This document shows positions 36,530-48,389 of a stretch of 64,000 bases of DNA, in pieces. The number at the start of each line of letters is the position of its first letter. Position 1 is the first letter of the stretch. Source of the DNA: Diphasiastrum complanatum (Eukaryota > Streptophyta > Lycopodiopsida > Lycopodiales > Lycopodiaceae); the NCBI GenBank assembly GCA_029204225.1, contig CM055097.1, forward strand, positions 61,036,229-61,100,228, written 5' to 3'. The notes below the pieces were generated by a model. It worked only from the letters and a program-made list of their open reading frames with translations. It did not search any database and was not told the DNA's origin. The position numbers were made by a program, and so were the translations under genes.

Positions 36530-38070
36530 GGACCTTTCAGTCGTTTTTTAGGTTTTCGCATTGTAAAACGCGTGACATTTTGTTGCGGGCAGAGCATGAC
36601 ATTTTTGGCGGCATGGCGACATTCTCTCTTTAAAATAGTTTTAATATATATGATTTTATTTTTTGAATGTATGAACCCTAAATTCTTTAATGTTTACATA
36701 ATGTATTCACAAGCACATAACATATTGCTTGCAATAATTGTTCAATTGTGTAATAGAGTGTTATTTTTTAATTGCTTGTGTATGTGACAAAGATATCCAA
36801 AGAAAAGGAAAGAGAGCAAGCATGGAAAGAGCGAGAAAGCCTGCACTTAAGCTTCGAGCAGTCCTCAATGGGGTTGGATCATCATTAATATTCCAACCAG
36901 TAATTGCACCCTTTATTTTTCTCTCACAGTTTTGGCATTTTTTATTGTTCTCACGGTTTTATCAAAGTTGCAAACCCTATTGTTGTTTGAACTTAAAATG
37001 TTAGTGAACGAACAATATATGTATTGGTATTGACGTCGTAGCTATGAGTCAGTATACATAAAAGTATTGCAATGAATATAAAAGTAAAAAATGAATGCAA
37101 GTGAATATAAGTATTAATAATCATAAATCATTTTTGTCATTGTCATCATCACACAAGTCTTGACACTCATCTGAATCTAGGTCCAAGTATAATCGTAGAT
37201 TTTTTATTGTGTCTCTTTGAGAATGTGAGCTACTCTTATATTCAACCTCCTCTTCTTCTAGTTCTATCTCAACCAACCGTGGGGGCCTCAAACCCTCTCA
37301 ATATAGCCTTGTAAAATCATAGGAATACCATCATTTGCAATTGAATTTTCTTTTCCTGTCATTTTCATAGCATTTGGAGCTTGGCTCAGTGGTTCAGGTT
37401 CTTCCAAAATCTTAAAATTGGGTGGTGGTTCGTCATGTATCCAATGTTACAATATTTTTTCCTTCAAACACACATCGTTTTAAACCTCATCGTCTTCCAA
37501 ATTCAATGGTTGACCCTCATCTTTTCCTCCAAACTTTCACAAATGATTTTCAACAATGCGTCTTTCACACATCTTTCACGCATCTTTTGCCCATCACACT
37601 TGACGCATGTGCACCATAATTTATTTTGAAAACAGTTTTTCTACGAGAAACAAAAATCAACTACATGTCACTTTAGCATAATATTCTAAGTCATGTTTAA
37701 CTTACAATAACAAATTCTTAATGAACATGGAAACATGTTTATTATTTACCACGTTGACTTTAGTGTCTTCATTGCTAGACTGATCTAAATGTAATGCACC
37801 TCTTTGTGGTAAACTACATATATGCACAAGTACAAAACACAAATAACATAAAATTAGTCAATTTGAAAATACATTGATTCTTATCTTTTGATATTTAGAT
37901 AGTATGATGCTTATATGCAAATTCTTATATGATTCTCATGTTTTGATTTTTAGATAATACGATTCTTATATGATTCTTTTGCATCTTGTTGTAGATTATA
38001 AACGCACGTTTATCCTTTTTTTTTTTTATCACAAATATGAAAGTCTAACTCTAATATGCATCAAAGTTTT
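36530..38070. other. AT-rich sequence, probable CACTA interior
   Basis: No conserved transposase domain is seen. The stretch lies 5' of the spliced gene at 38180 on the plus strand and could be part of the same DNA transposon. Confidence 0.3.
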
Positions 38071-38179
38071 GTGATTGATTTTCTTTTCTACTTCATTTCA
38101 ATATATTTTTGGATTAACGTTTTACATTCAAGCATTAGGGTTCATTGTAAGGTATTGTATGTTTATAAATGTAGTAATC

Positions 38180-39165
38180 ATGTCGGGGTCCAATAGTGGT
38201 GAGAGCTTGGGAAGTTATGTTTCGAATTTTTATGCATCACTAACTCCCGAACAAAAAGCAAAATTGCAAAATTTGATGCTTAGCCAAGGCAAGGGTGGTC
38301 CCTCCCAAGCGATCGCGACTCCCTCACCAACCCCTTCCGAAGAGTCCTCCACAAATCCCTACAAAGACGTGGATTTGGAAGAGAATATAATCATGAATTG
38401 TAAGGGGAGGGTGGTTATGGATAGAATGTATTCTTTATGCCAACGTTATTATGGCGATAGATTATTTATGAAATGGGCTGAACAATCTATAGATCTTAAA
38501 TCACAGGTTGCTAATACCCTTTGTAATTTTCACAAGAAGTGGAACTTGACATGAAATAAATATATAAACATATGAGCCTGGGGATAAGACATCGTCATGA
38601 TACAGTAGGACGAGCTTATAGGGATGAGTTATCCAAACTCCACTGGTGTTCAAGGGCAGATTGCTACATAGTAAAAAACGATGAAAAAACACCAGAAAAG
38701 TACAAGGTTCAAAAAGATGCCCCGACAGCTAGGATGCATGGAGTAGGCAATCCTAGCTTGGGCTCGAGTGGGAAGGCAAGCTTGCAAGCAAGCATGGTAA
38801 GTGAATCTAAACTCTAATAGTTTGTCTTTGATTTCATATGGTTTGTTTTTTTTAAAATGCACTATGACTTGCTACTCCATTCTAGCCCTAAACTAATTTA
38901 AACTTAAATTGAATGGATAGTTGGCGGACTATGGACATCTACCAACTAAAGAAGAGTACGACTATGCCTTTAGGGAATCATATGAGGCATTCGTCAATAA
39001 ATTGAAGAGTGAGAGTCATCCTCCACATGTAAGTTTCTTTGAAACATTCAAATTTTGTATCCTTCGTTTATTATTGTTGTAAAAACGTGTTCACTCTTAA
39101 CCATTAGTCAAGCATTAAATACTAATGTGTCTTGTTTGCTTGTATTCATGTAGCGGACATTATGA
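38180..39165 (+). CDS. Spliced gene inside CACTA-like element (transposase-associated?)
   Basis: A first coding segment starts at the ATG at 38180 (MSGSNSGESLGSYVSNFYAS) and runs through MDRMYSLCQRYYGDRLFMKW to a stop at about 38554. A second frame (about 38572-38796) reads HRHDTVGRAYRDELSKLHWC and ends at a good donor, ATG|GTAAGT. An exon at 38921-39028 (acceptor gatag, donor cat|gtaagt) gives YGHLPTKEEYDYAFRESYEA, and a last exon at 39154-39165 ends in TGA. The lay-out faintly recalls the C-terminal part of plant Ptta/En/Spm (Transposase_24) proteins. The link between segments one and two is unclear: there is a stop and no good intron. The location inside CACTA-like subterminal sequence supports the inference. 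Confidence 0.4.
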
Positions 39166-39699
39166 CGACTCAACGAGTAGATTAGGTTTAAGTTATAGTT
39201 CTATCGTAAATATATCAAATTAGAGAGACTGCGAAAGTAGCAATTTTGTAATATATTGATTGACATTATCAATATATTATTGCAATTAATTACAATATTG
39301 TTATTGGTTTTCATATGTGCAATGTTGCACCAAGAAATGCAACGTCGAAATCTGAAATATGGGCAATGTTGGAGTCCAAGATGTGCAATGTAATAACTAA
39401 CTAGGAATTCCGAAACTGTGTGCAATGGGATTCCAAAACGCAATGTCATATATATGAATCAAAATGCAATTCTACACAATGTAATAAAGTATTGCAATTC
39501 ATAGTGTACATGAAGTAATGTAGGAATCGAAAGTGCCTCATGCTTGGTATTTGATCCAAATGTCAAATGCAATCCAAAAATGTTGCCTCAAAAGCAATTC
39601 TAGAACATCGCCTCTCCAAGAACAACACTCCAAGAATAGCTCGATCAAAATTAGCGCGCTATTTTTTACACATTTTTAATTTTTTTGAATCTAATCAGG
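39166..39699. other. AT-rich 3' region of CACTA-like element
   Basis: Short repeats of gcaatgt/attgcaat character (about 39240-39560). No ORF is supported. Confidence 0.4.
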
Positions 39700-40176
39700 A
39701 ATGTCAGATTTAGACATTTTTATTTGTGATGCCTCCAAATAGTATCATGTTAACAAACATTGGAATTCAACAGATACATACACGTCGCAATCCAACGCAT
39801 ATTTATTTGTCGCGCATCTGTCGGATGGCTCCAAAAATTATTTTGTTAACAGACGTTGAATTTTGACGTACTAATAAACATTGTACTCCTACGTCCACCT
39901 CGGATTATCCAGCGTGGAATTGGAGGTCGAATTCCGACGTCCACGTTGGACATCAATATATGACGTCCACAATGGACGTCAGATTCCGACGTCCGAGTCC
40001 ATACCGTTCGGGTTACTTGTCCGACGACTAGATTTTGAATAGGTGTCGTATTGTGACTAATGTTGCGGCCGTTGGAATTTGAAAGCCTTGTTCCGACGTG
40101 TTTTGCGACACCCATGATGAACAAAAAAAACATTAAATCTGCAATCATGTCGGAATTTGTGATGGCTGTTGTAGTG
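39700..40176 (+). mobile_element. CACTA-like terminus, end 2
   Basis: The plus strand ends GGCTGTTGTAGTG at 40176, which is CACTACAACAGCC read inward, a canonical CACTA start. The next 400 bases inward are packed with GACGTC/CGACGT motifs (for example around 39885-39990), like the subterminal transposase-binding repeats of En/Spm elements. ATT follows at 40177-40179. End 1 at 31575 carries the same motif type and the same ATT on the gag strand. Confidence 0.7.
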
Positions 40177-41760
40177 ATTGGAGGATCATCATGCTCAAAT
40201 TACTAAGGCTCGTGACAAGGCAACACATCATACCTTTCCTACAAGGGAAAATGTTTGGTGTGCGATTTGTGCTGGTAATCAAACCATGAACGGGTGTCCA
40301 ATGATGAGAAGATGAACTGTTGATACTTATTGTCATTTGTGTAATTCTATTACACACAAAAAAACATTTCATTAATTTAATTTCAAGATTATCCAGCAGA
40401 AATATTACAAGTATGGTTATCATGAAGGACCAAAGTGAAAAGCAGTAGATGGTAAAGTGCATGGACTCAGATTTCTAAAATAGTTAGCTTTACATGCTCC
40501 ACTAGGACATCAAGCACCTTATGCCCATATGATGTAGCCAGAGAACCACTAGGATGCTTTGGATTTGGAGAAAATCATTAGATAACATAATATCCAAACA
40601 AGGGCAAATTTACGTCTTTTTGTCGAGAATGTGAATATGGACATTGCTATAAGGACTGTCCAACAAAACCAAAACCATCACCTATACCTGCTTCTGGGTG
40701 AGTTCTTGCGGTTGGTACCTCATGCCAAAGAAGTACTATCTGATCGATTCACCAAAACTGAGATCAAAATCCAACATGAACCATTATATTGTGCGAGATT
40801 TGAAGAGCCAAATTCAATACTCAATGTAGGGGCCATGTGGGAAAGTGAACAACAAAATATCACCTTACCAATTCTCATGAAACTGAAGCCTGCAAATATT
40901 GCAATCAAGTTGGCAGATCAGTCATTAACAAAAGCACCATCAGTCTACTAGGTTTTATGGTGATGTTTGGATTACGAGTTTCACAAGTAATTCATTATTG
41001 GGGAACATGCAAAATAACTTTTGAGAATCACGAACAAGCCATCAAAGTTGATTCACTCACTTGGACAATCACATCCGCTCTTCAGAAAGAAAATGATGAT
41101 TCTTCCACAACGGATCATACTATTGGTCGAGCTAATAAGGCATTGAGGGTTCATTACGATCTCAAACTGATAATATCAATTAGAACCAAGCATTAGCATC
41201 AATTGATTGTACAGCCAATTACAAATTGAAAGTGAGATGCTTGTACTCTTGATATTGCAAATGGGTTTCTTAAATATTCCAGATGAACCACCAATAAAAC
41301 CACAAAGGCAGTTGTATTGAGGAAAGGCAAGCTACCAGGACCTTTGACTAAATAACAAGCAAAGCAACATTATAATAAGGTTCTGACATGGACAATTCTA
41401 CCAAATGAAACATCTATGACAATTGATCTAGAGATTCGTGATCATGTTGTTGTGTCACCTTTATTGAAAAAAGGCAAAGGAAAGATAGATTTCGATCTTG
41501 ATTCCTCAAGGCAGATCTCTCAGAAGTCACAAACGCCATTGGCCAAGAAATCCAAAAGTAATCCCTTAGAGCAAGAATGAGCAAATGAAGTGTAGCATGA
41601 TATGTCAGAGCATTTCAAGAGTTATACTTTGGATGATGTGGTCATTATGCTGCCAAAAGTTCACCAAGTACCGAAGGAAGAAGTTCCAAAAACGCAAGAA
41701 GTCTATGATGGACCCGCAAGGATGCAACCTATGAATCTTGCTGAGCTAGGTGAGGATTGT
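40177..41760 (+). pseudogene. Gypsy-A fragment: gag C-terminus to pre-RT
   Basis: The plus strand starts at the CACTA-like end with gag sequence (FPTRENVWCAICAG, around 40235), then CRECEYGHCYKDC (about 40622-40660), the pre-protease block LGEFLRLVPHAKEVLSDRF and PLYCARFEEPNSILNVGAMW (40690-40840), and after frame changes QVIHYWGTCKITFENHEQ. It ends with MSEHFKSYTLDDVVIMLPKV and EVYDGPAR (about 41600-41720), just before RT would start. Compared with 13307-11800 it is the same family with the opposite orientation. The D-G-G active-site strand is missing. Confidence 0.75.
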
Positions 41761-41764
41761 TTGA

Positions 41765-42470
41765 AAGAGGTGATAAGATAATAGAAAATAATTCGACATA
41801 GTAGAAGTAGGTAGATGACCTTATCGAGTGCGACGGAAGAAACATTCTTTCTTGTGCATGACTACGCCTATCAATTTTCGATAGAAATCACGTTCAATCT
41901 TTAGCAACTTTCTTTGAAATTGCTAGCAACTAAGTGATTACGTAGCCAAACATAAAACATTGAATTATTAGACAAATAATAAGAGATTATCAGTTACAAA
42001 ATAATTATAGAGAAGCATTCATACTGACATGATACTGAACACAATAAAAGATAAGTTGATTCAGTAAATAAAAAAATCAAATTGGAAATGAGCACAAAGG
42101 AATTGTGGATCAAAGAATTAAGCACTTCCGCTAATAAGCAATAAGCACAAGCAAACTCTAAATTAACTCTAAAGAATTGAGCTAGAATGCTCAAGAGTGC
42201 TTGAAAGCTTGAGAGAGATGCTAACTATGCTTCAATACTTGATCATAAAACAATCTGAGATGATGATGACGTAGAAATGTGAGCAGTTATTTATACTAAA
42301 AAATCAGGTTGTAAATTGCGACATCCAGTTGGCTGCTGGCACTCGTCCACTTAGGACTTCTTAGAAATTCACTTGCTAACAATTAATGAAAGTCAGTGGC
42401 TTTAATTCCAAATGGAGTCATAAACAGTCTGTCTGCAGATTTGAACGTAAACTATAACTCTGTAGAAATG
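41765..42470 (-). repeat. Copia LTR-like fragment related to copia-1
   Basis: It shares ordered blocks with the copia-1 LTR (catgactacgcctatca, aagtgattacgtagccaaac, attagacaaataat). The minus strand has GTATAAATAACTGC near 42282-42295, a likely TATA box. By this orientation its element would extend to lower coordinates, yet gypsy sequence lies there, so it appears to be a solo or truncated LTR. Confidence 0.5.
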
Positions 42471-42479
42471 AACATAAAT

Positions 42480-42975
42480 TGTCATGCGAAAAATGCGAAA
42501 ACCCCCAAGGCCGAAAAATTCTCGACTATCCTTCTGGCAAAGTCGATCTCCCTGTCTGCCATAGTTGTATCCTTGGAAAACAGACTAGGATTTTTTTTAG
42601 ATCATGTCATAGGCATGCAACAAAAGGTCTGTTAGATGTTTTTCATTCAGATATATGTGGACTTATGCAAATTCCATCATTGCTAGATGCAAAAGTATTT
42701 CAATACTCTTATTGATGATTTCTCTCGAAGAACAACTATTTACTTTATTAAGCAGAAATCATAGGCTTTCATCAAGTTCAGACAATTCAAAGAGCATGCA
42801 AAATATCAAATCGGCAAACAAATCAAAGCACTCAGGTCAAACAACAAGGGAGAATATATCTCCACCGATTTTCATCAGCTACACTACTTCAGATCAAGCT
42901 TACAAGTTGTTCAATCCCATTGAGTCGAAGATATTCACTAGTCGGGATGTCATCTTCATCGAAGATCGATGTATC
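42480..42975 (+). pseudogene. Copia-1-family integrase fragment
   Basis: The plus strand reads LDYPSGKVDLPVCHSCILGK, FHSDICGLMQIPSLLDAK, then (after deletion of the middle of the integrase) SDQAYKLFNPIESKIFTS and RDVIFIED. It matches 2949-2190 of copia-1 on the other strand. It is cut at about 42975 by the non-LTR element. Confidence 0.75.
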
Positions 42976-44093
42976 GTGCCTGTCCGAGTAGTTTTTTTCC
43001 TTCTCTTGTGCTGCCACGCCTGCCGCTTCTCCTGATGTGAAGGCAGAGCGAGGCAATAGGTCACCACGCGTGGGATCAGCAACAACAACATCTGCCAAAG
43101 TACGAAGCCCATCCCGAGAGAGGACAATGTCAACACGCATGCGAGAAGAGTGGGACACGGAAGAAGGAAGGACATGAGATTGCTCTATGAGGACATGAAA
43201 TCCTCCATCTCTGGCTATAGCGGTCGCTGCATCTCTGACAACATCATGCATAGCTGTGTGCTCAATCCTAGAAGGACAACGGAGGAGGTGGATAGCAAGA
43301 GCATCAATAGGGTGACCACAAACACACCCGGAGAGACCCAAGACCGACAAATGCGACGATGGAGAGGTGGGGCTCCTTGAGGTTCAGAGTCCTGTGAGTT
43401 GCGAGCAACGAGTGTCTGACAACGTGCAAAGTGTTCCTCCTGAAGCATTTCCCAGTCTCCCGATAGAAAGCGACGAGCACGAGTTTCTCTATGACCAGCA
43501 TCCCCACCCCTCGGAGGAAGGACTAGACACCAAAGGGGAAAAAGAAGAAACAGATGCCAAGCGGCAATGTCAAAGGGGTCAATAGCCAAGCGATCAAGAG
43601 GAAGGCGCATAGCAACTTGAGTTTCACAACGGAGAGCGAGGAGAATATGAAAGTTGAGCCTTGGACGAGGGAAGCCCAAGTGAAAAGATCCGAGGATGTC
43701 AAAGGAAGAAATCCAAGACCAAGCTGAAGCAGAGGGCAAATGGGGTGCAGAAAGAGGAGGGCGATCTTGAGACGACTGAAGTAGCGCAGGACAAGAATGC
43801 TGGTGACAAGCAAGACCTCCTCTAGGAGAGAAGAAACGACCACAAGCATGGCAAGGAACTCGTTCATGGGGTTGAGGAGGCAATGCAACAAGGGTCGAAG
43901 GAGGTTCACAACCAAGCGAGGGGGCAACAATGCCATGGGAAGAGGCGGACGAAGGAGGAATAGAGGGTGTTGTGGCAAGCGAGGAACCCAACACAGCCTG
44001 ACGCGAACGAGGAGGGGAGTCAGGAGGGGGAGATGCAGTTGAAGCAGGTCGTTTGAGACTGAGAGGACGAAGTAAGGAGATGTCCGAAGCCAT
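42976..44093 (-). pseudogene. Non-LTR retroelement ORF lacking the RT domain
   Basis: The minus-strand ORF has a plausible start at 44093 (MASDISLLRPLSLKRPAS), a Pro/Ser-rich N-terminus and a finger CHACGRFFSPRGGLACHQHS followed by C (C-x2-C-x12-H-x3-C; about residues 81-101 from this start). Next comes a block with AWHLFLLFPLWCLVLPPRGG and a GHRETRARRFLSGDWEML motif. Around 43350, after a frame change, come a Cys/His module (C-x-C-G, then H-x9-H-type spacing: CVCGHPID, HLLRCPS, AMHDVVRD) and RMRVDIVL...LADVVVADP, whose two Asp resemble a PD-(D/E)xK nuclease core. Fingers, then W-block, then RT, then Cys/His plus nuclease is an order known from endonuclease-bearing non-LTR elements. Here the RT part between is simply absent. 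Confidence 0.55.
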
Positions 44094-44159
44094 GCCATGA
44101 GAACAACTGTACAAAGGGAACCTTGTGATGGACCACCTCACCAACTGAACCGAGATCTT

Positions 44160-45320
44160 TTTAAATTTTTATTTTTTTGATTTTTCTTCACACGGAATGC
44201 CGTTAACCTCGATGAAGCCGTCGGCCGTTGTAAACCTTTTGCAATAGATTTCGGAGAACTTGCACAAACAAAAGCGCCCACCAAAACTCTGAAAGACCAG
44301 CAATAGGAAAAGTTTTGAAAGCTCCACCGTTGCTCCTTTGCCCTAAACTGATTGTAGATCAAACAAACATGGGTCTGGCAGGAAATTGTGCATCAACTGG
44401 CATGCAATTTATGATAGTAGAACATGCACTGATTTTCTAAGGAGCTTTTTTGTTATCACCTACAAACCTCCGCTCTCTGCTGCAAAGCTTCGCTCACTGT
44501 GAGCTGAACTAATCGCTGGTGTAGCAAGAAACTGATCGCTTGTCTGGCTACCAGCTGAACGCTCGTGTAGCAGAGAACAGACTAAAAGAACAGGTTACTG
44601 AACGCCTACCAAATACCTACGCAACTTTCTAAATGTTGGTCTACTGCACTGTTGCTCTTCAAACAAGAACCTCTAATAATCGAGTGTTAAACCCTATTCT
44701 TTCATATGCATGCTTCTGGACGACACAAAGATTTCTAATCTCTTTTCTCCTTTCCGCGTTTTATGTGGACCTGATGCAACTAATTCTGATCTGAAACAAC
44801 CCGATGAAACACCTGTGCAACCTGCATGTGTTTGAATGTAATCTGGTGCGCACTGCTACTGCTGTAATTTTTCTGACTTTTCTCTTGTACTCCGGGTACG
44901 CCCTTGTGATAGGCTTACTCTACTTCAGAAACCTTAGAACTCGTTGATCTGCCATGTCGCACGTTCTCTGATGTACATTTATATTGCCACCAACTTGCAC
45001 CGCTCTGCTCGATTTTCATGTCAATCTGTTATTTTTCCACCTGCCGCTGTCTGGGGTGGTTTTGATTCTACTATTGTGTGCAGTAGTCGCTTAATAGAAA
45101 TCTTTCAAATTCTGTACGCTTGACAAAACTCGCTCGCTGGACAGAACTGTGTGCAGTAGTAGACTAGAGTTACACAAAACACGTTTTAGGCGTTTCCATT
45201 GGGCCACGTATGCCTTAAACTTTCAATGACGTGCATTTGACGGGGCGCTTTGAGAGATGACGGCCAGTGCGTTTGTGGAATCTTTGAGAAAATGAGGTAG
45301 ACTAGGTTTTTTGAAACGCT

Positions 45321-45321
<1 letters not shown>
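44160..45321. other. No recognised gene
   Basis: Unique-looking sequence of mixed composition. No ORF, RNA or element boundary is supported. Confidence 0.4.
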
Positions 45322-45356
<35 letters not shown>

Positions 45357-45362
45357 CGCGCG
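45322..45362. repeat. (GA)15(GC)5 compound microsatellite
   Basis: GA tract followed directly by gcgcgcgcgc. Confidence 0.95.
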
Positions 45363-45696
45363 CTATAGTGTGAGTTGACAGAGTGAGAGAGAGAAAACGG
45401 GCGCTAGCGCGGGAGGGGAAGCAACGAAGGATCGAGCATGTGAGTGACAGAGACAGGGACAGGATGGTAGGATGGAGGGAGACATTTAGTGGTGAGCATC
45501 GCAGGCAAGAAGGAATAAACCAGCGGTAGCAGTAGTATTGGTGTTTGATACACTTTCACTTTCAGGCGGGTCAATCTGGTGGCATCTTGATTTTCCTCTC
45601 AGCGCTGTGCTGTGGCTGTGGGCGCACGCTGGATTGATAGTGCACCTTCTTTTGCACGGGTTCTCAATTAATCCAAAGTCTATCAAGATAAGGTGA

Positions 45697-45699
<3 letters not shown>
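45363..45699. other. No recognised gene
   Basis: Purine-rich left part; nothing else is supported. Confidence 0.35.

Positions 45700-45765
<66 letters not shown>
45700..45765. repeat. (GA)33 microsatellite
   Basis: Uninterrupted GA tract of 66 bp. Confidence 0.97.
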
Positions 45766-45767
<2 letters not shown>

Positions 45768-46008
45768 TGCTCTTCTTCACTCTATTTTGTTCAAGAACTA
45801 CTATTTCAGGAAGCCCATGGGCTATTTGCAAACCTGTTTTTGAGGGCCTGCATTGCGTTGATTCATGGCTGCCTGGCTTGGCTGTGGAGGAGTCGCAAGC
45901 CAAGGAACTGATGCTGGATTTTGGTGTTTATTGGCAGCAGCTATTGTCATGCATGGGTTGCTAGGTTGTCCATTCCCAAATGACGGGAGTGAGCTTTTGG
46001 TGTTTGCG

Positions 46009-46016
46009 GGGGGGGG

Positions 46017-46062
<46 letters not shown>

Positions 46063-46084
46063 ACACACACACACACACACACAC
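46009..46084. repeat. G-run, (GA)21 and (CA)12 compound tract
   Basis: A run of 12 G, then GA to 46061, then CA to 46084, immediately before the second nuclease-domain remnant. Confidence 0.95.
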
Positions 46085-46099
46085 ATCTATGTCTATATT

Positions 46100-46330
46100 T
46101 TCTTTGAGTTTGCTCCCAAACAATACGAAAGCAACATTCATGTGCAATAGATGCAAGTAAGTCACAAATGAAATTATGAGTCGCGGTGCGATACTCCACA
46201 AGGACAACACATAAGATGAGTGCCAAGAGAATAAAGAGGGTGACCACATGAACATTTCGTCAAACCCACCAACACCGAATGAGGAAGCCCCAGTCTAACT
46301 TGAAAAGATGTGACAAACAACTTTGAAGAA
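46100..46330 (-). pseudogene. Second remnant of the non-LTR Cys/His-nuclease domain
   Basis: The minus strand reads VGLTKCSCGHPLYSLGTHLM followed by CCP (about 46285-46225). After a frameshift, EYRTATHNFICDLLASIAHE and FRIVWEQTQ follow (about 46215-46110). This parallels CVCGHPIDALAIHLLRCPS, EHTAMHDVVRDAATAIA and FHVLIEQSH at 43326-43150. It is a separate, older copy cut by the (CA)n tract. Confidence 0.5.
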
Positions 46331-46335
46331 AGATG

Positions 46336-46337
<2 letters not shown>

Positions 46338-46385
<48 letters not shown>
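46338..46385. repeat. (GA)24 microsatellite
   Basis: GA tract followed by a 150-bp block that also occurs beside GA tracts at 52175. Confidence 0.97.
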
Positions 46386-46390
<5 letters not shown>

Positions 46391-46540
46391 CATTGCTCAA
46401 TGCTCTTCATGTTTGGAGAAAAGGTTGCTGCTCCTTTCTTTGAGGAATAGATTGTTGTGTTGAATTTGGCACGGGTCGTGACATTTGCGTGGGCTACTTT
46501 TTCTTTCTTCCAAAAGCATGTAGCTGCTAATGTGAGTTGA
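46386..46540 (+). repeat. GA-linked dispersed repeat, copy 1
   Basis: Blocks ctcttcatgtttggagaaaa, cctttctttgaggaataga, ttgaatttggcac/atgggtc and aaaagcatgtagc are shared in order with 52180-52345. In both places the block follows a (GA)n tract. Confidence 0.85.
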
Positions 46541-47074
46541 GAGAGAGAGAATGAAAGAAATATGTATACTAATGCCCTAAGGTACATGTCAAGTATGCAG
46601 TGTGCACAATAGGAGCTTAAAAGCTTAACCATCTAAAAGAAACAATAATTGCAAATACAGAAACTGCATGTAGTGAGATGGCTGGCACAGTCACAGTCCA
46701 TCATCCTGATATAATAGATGTCCTTCCGCCTGAAAAAAAATGGTGTATAGTATGTTGTGAAACGGGCTTTGGACCTTTGTCTCCGAATGGGTTGTCGATG
46801 TTTTCTCTGTTTCTGTGGAACTGTGGGTTGTGGCTGATGGCTGTCACTCAGGGCGTCTACATTATCTCTACCGTCTATGCATGGAAGCGTCCGGAATCTC
46901 AACCTTTCCATCAGAATCACTACTCAAGGTAACCTCCTGTCTTTGTCTCTGACGAGAGCACTCCTTGATGCTCAGCTATATCAAGGGGGGGGGTGTTTGT
47001 GTCAAGTCTCACCATCCTCAAGTCTGACATCTCTCGATCATCAGTGCAACACATCTGGGATCCTCATATGATAT
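46541..47074. other. Probable LINE 3' region, no gene
   Basis: Lies 3' (minus strand) of the zinc-binding LINE end at 47075. No motif is supported. An 84-residue plus ORF (46678-46932) has no recognisable feature. Confidence 0.3.
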
Positions 47075-47700
47075 CAAAGTAGAGAGTGTGACTGAGCGAT
47101 CTCGGAACGCACAATAATATCTCCCTCGGATCTCATAGAAAATTGGGCATCTGAAGAGAAAATGGAACTCATCCTCTACCTCGTGTGTATCACACATACT
47201 ACAGAGTCGAGCCTCTCGCGGGGTGCCACTATATTTGCCAGTCTCAATGGCTAGCTAGTGTGAGGAAACCTGAAACTGACCCATCACTATCCGCAATCTA
47301 TATGAGATACTCTCCACCAAATAACCACGTACTATAGGACATCCAGCTGGATCCCAAGATAGTGTGCACGATAGAACTCAGTCTTCGCCCCCAGTGTACC
47401 CTGCCAAGTGCTCTGATGAGTACCAGCAGGTAGGTCAGTAATCTGAATACCCAATGTGGAAAGGAGACAACGGGCCTGAGAATACCATGAGAAGGAGTGT
47501 CCCTCGGAATGTAAGTGTCAAGATGATGACAAAGCTGTTGCACCATAGTGCGTGTCTCCACCCTAGAGATCCTCTAGTCACTATATGACAATGTGGAACA
47601 AGGCCTTAGCCCGTATCATCTGAGATAGCATATGGATATGTAGTTGTGAGATGCGTGCCCACTCAATGGCTATCAAAGTTAGTTGCCAAACATGTCAGGT
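47075..47700 (-). pseudogene. LINE-type reverse transcriptase C-terminal zinc-binding region
   Basis: On the minus strand (about 47215-47120) one reads LCSMCDTHEVEDEFHFLFRC then PIFYEIR, the C-x2-C...ED-HFLF-C pattern of the zinc-binding segment after RT in plant LINEs (zf-RVT type). Upstream are GTHQSTWQGTLGAKTEFYRA and other linker-like sequence with stops. The RT catalytic region is not in the window, so this is a 5'-truncated and decayed copy, as is usual for LINEs. Confidence 0.6.
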
Positions 47701-47744
47701 TAATAAAGCAAGGCGTCTAAAGGTAGGTGAGTTATTGCAACCCT

Positions 47745-48115
47745 TAGAAATATCAACTAGAAGTGGGAAAGTGTATGGGTCACAATTGAACGCTTGACCA
47801 AAATGGCCCATTTTATTTTGACCAAAACAACCGTCACAACTCCAAAATTAGCAAGGTTGCTTTTAGAAGGGCTATTTAAGCTTTATGGTTTTCCTTCTAG
47901 TATAGTTAGTGACCAGGATAGTTAAGCTTGATGGAGGTTTTTGGAGGGCGCCCCCACACCAAACTTAACATGAATACAATTGATCATCCTCAAACATGGA
48001 CGGTCCAACAAAAAGAGCAAGCCAGGTGCTAGAGGATATGCTTAGGGCATACATCAATAAGAAGCAAACAACTCTTCCTATATTAGAGTCTGCTTATAAC
48101 ATCTCCATCACACCT
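47745..48115 (+). pseudogene. Ty3/gypsy (chromovirus-like) integrase fragment
   Basis: The plus strand encodes RLTKMAHFILTKTTVTTPKL, ARLLLEGLFKLYGFPSSIVS and DQD: the integrase core with the second catalytic Asp region. After a disrupted stretch with a deletion come ASQVLEDMLRAYINKKQT and LPILESAYNI (about 48030-48100), the piece around the catalytic Glu. Stops occur between. No RT or LTR adjoins it. Confidence 0.7.
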
Positions 48116-48389
48116 TGTATATCAATACTTGAAACTCATTTTCAAGAAAAATAAACAAACATGAATTTAGCATAACCCTAACATGACCCGTTATAAAAGT
48201 ATAACTACTAAAAATTTGGAGCGATACATTACTCTTTGCTACACACATTTTTGGCAATACTAAAAAAACATGGCATAATAAGTTAGTCTATGCTAAACGA
48301 ATTTTGGGTGAGTTCCAGATGCTTGTTGTTCAATTGTTGCCATTTTGCATAGCTGGAAAGACCATACCTAGTACAAACAATAGGGCTCT

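Noticed and set aside
43367-44042. Plus-strand ORFs as genes
   Set aside because: They are antisense to the better-supported minus-strand non-LTR ORF with its finger and nuclease-like motifs.
45865-46255. ORFs spanning the GA/CA tracts
   Set aside because: They owe their length to the simple repeats; only the 46100-46330 part matches a known domain, and on the minus strand.
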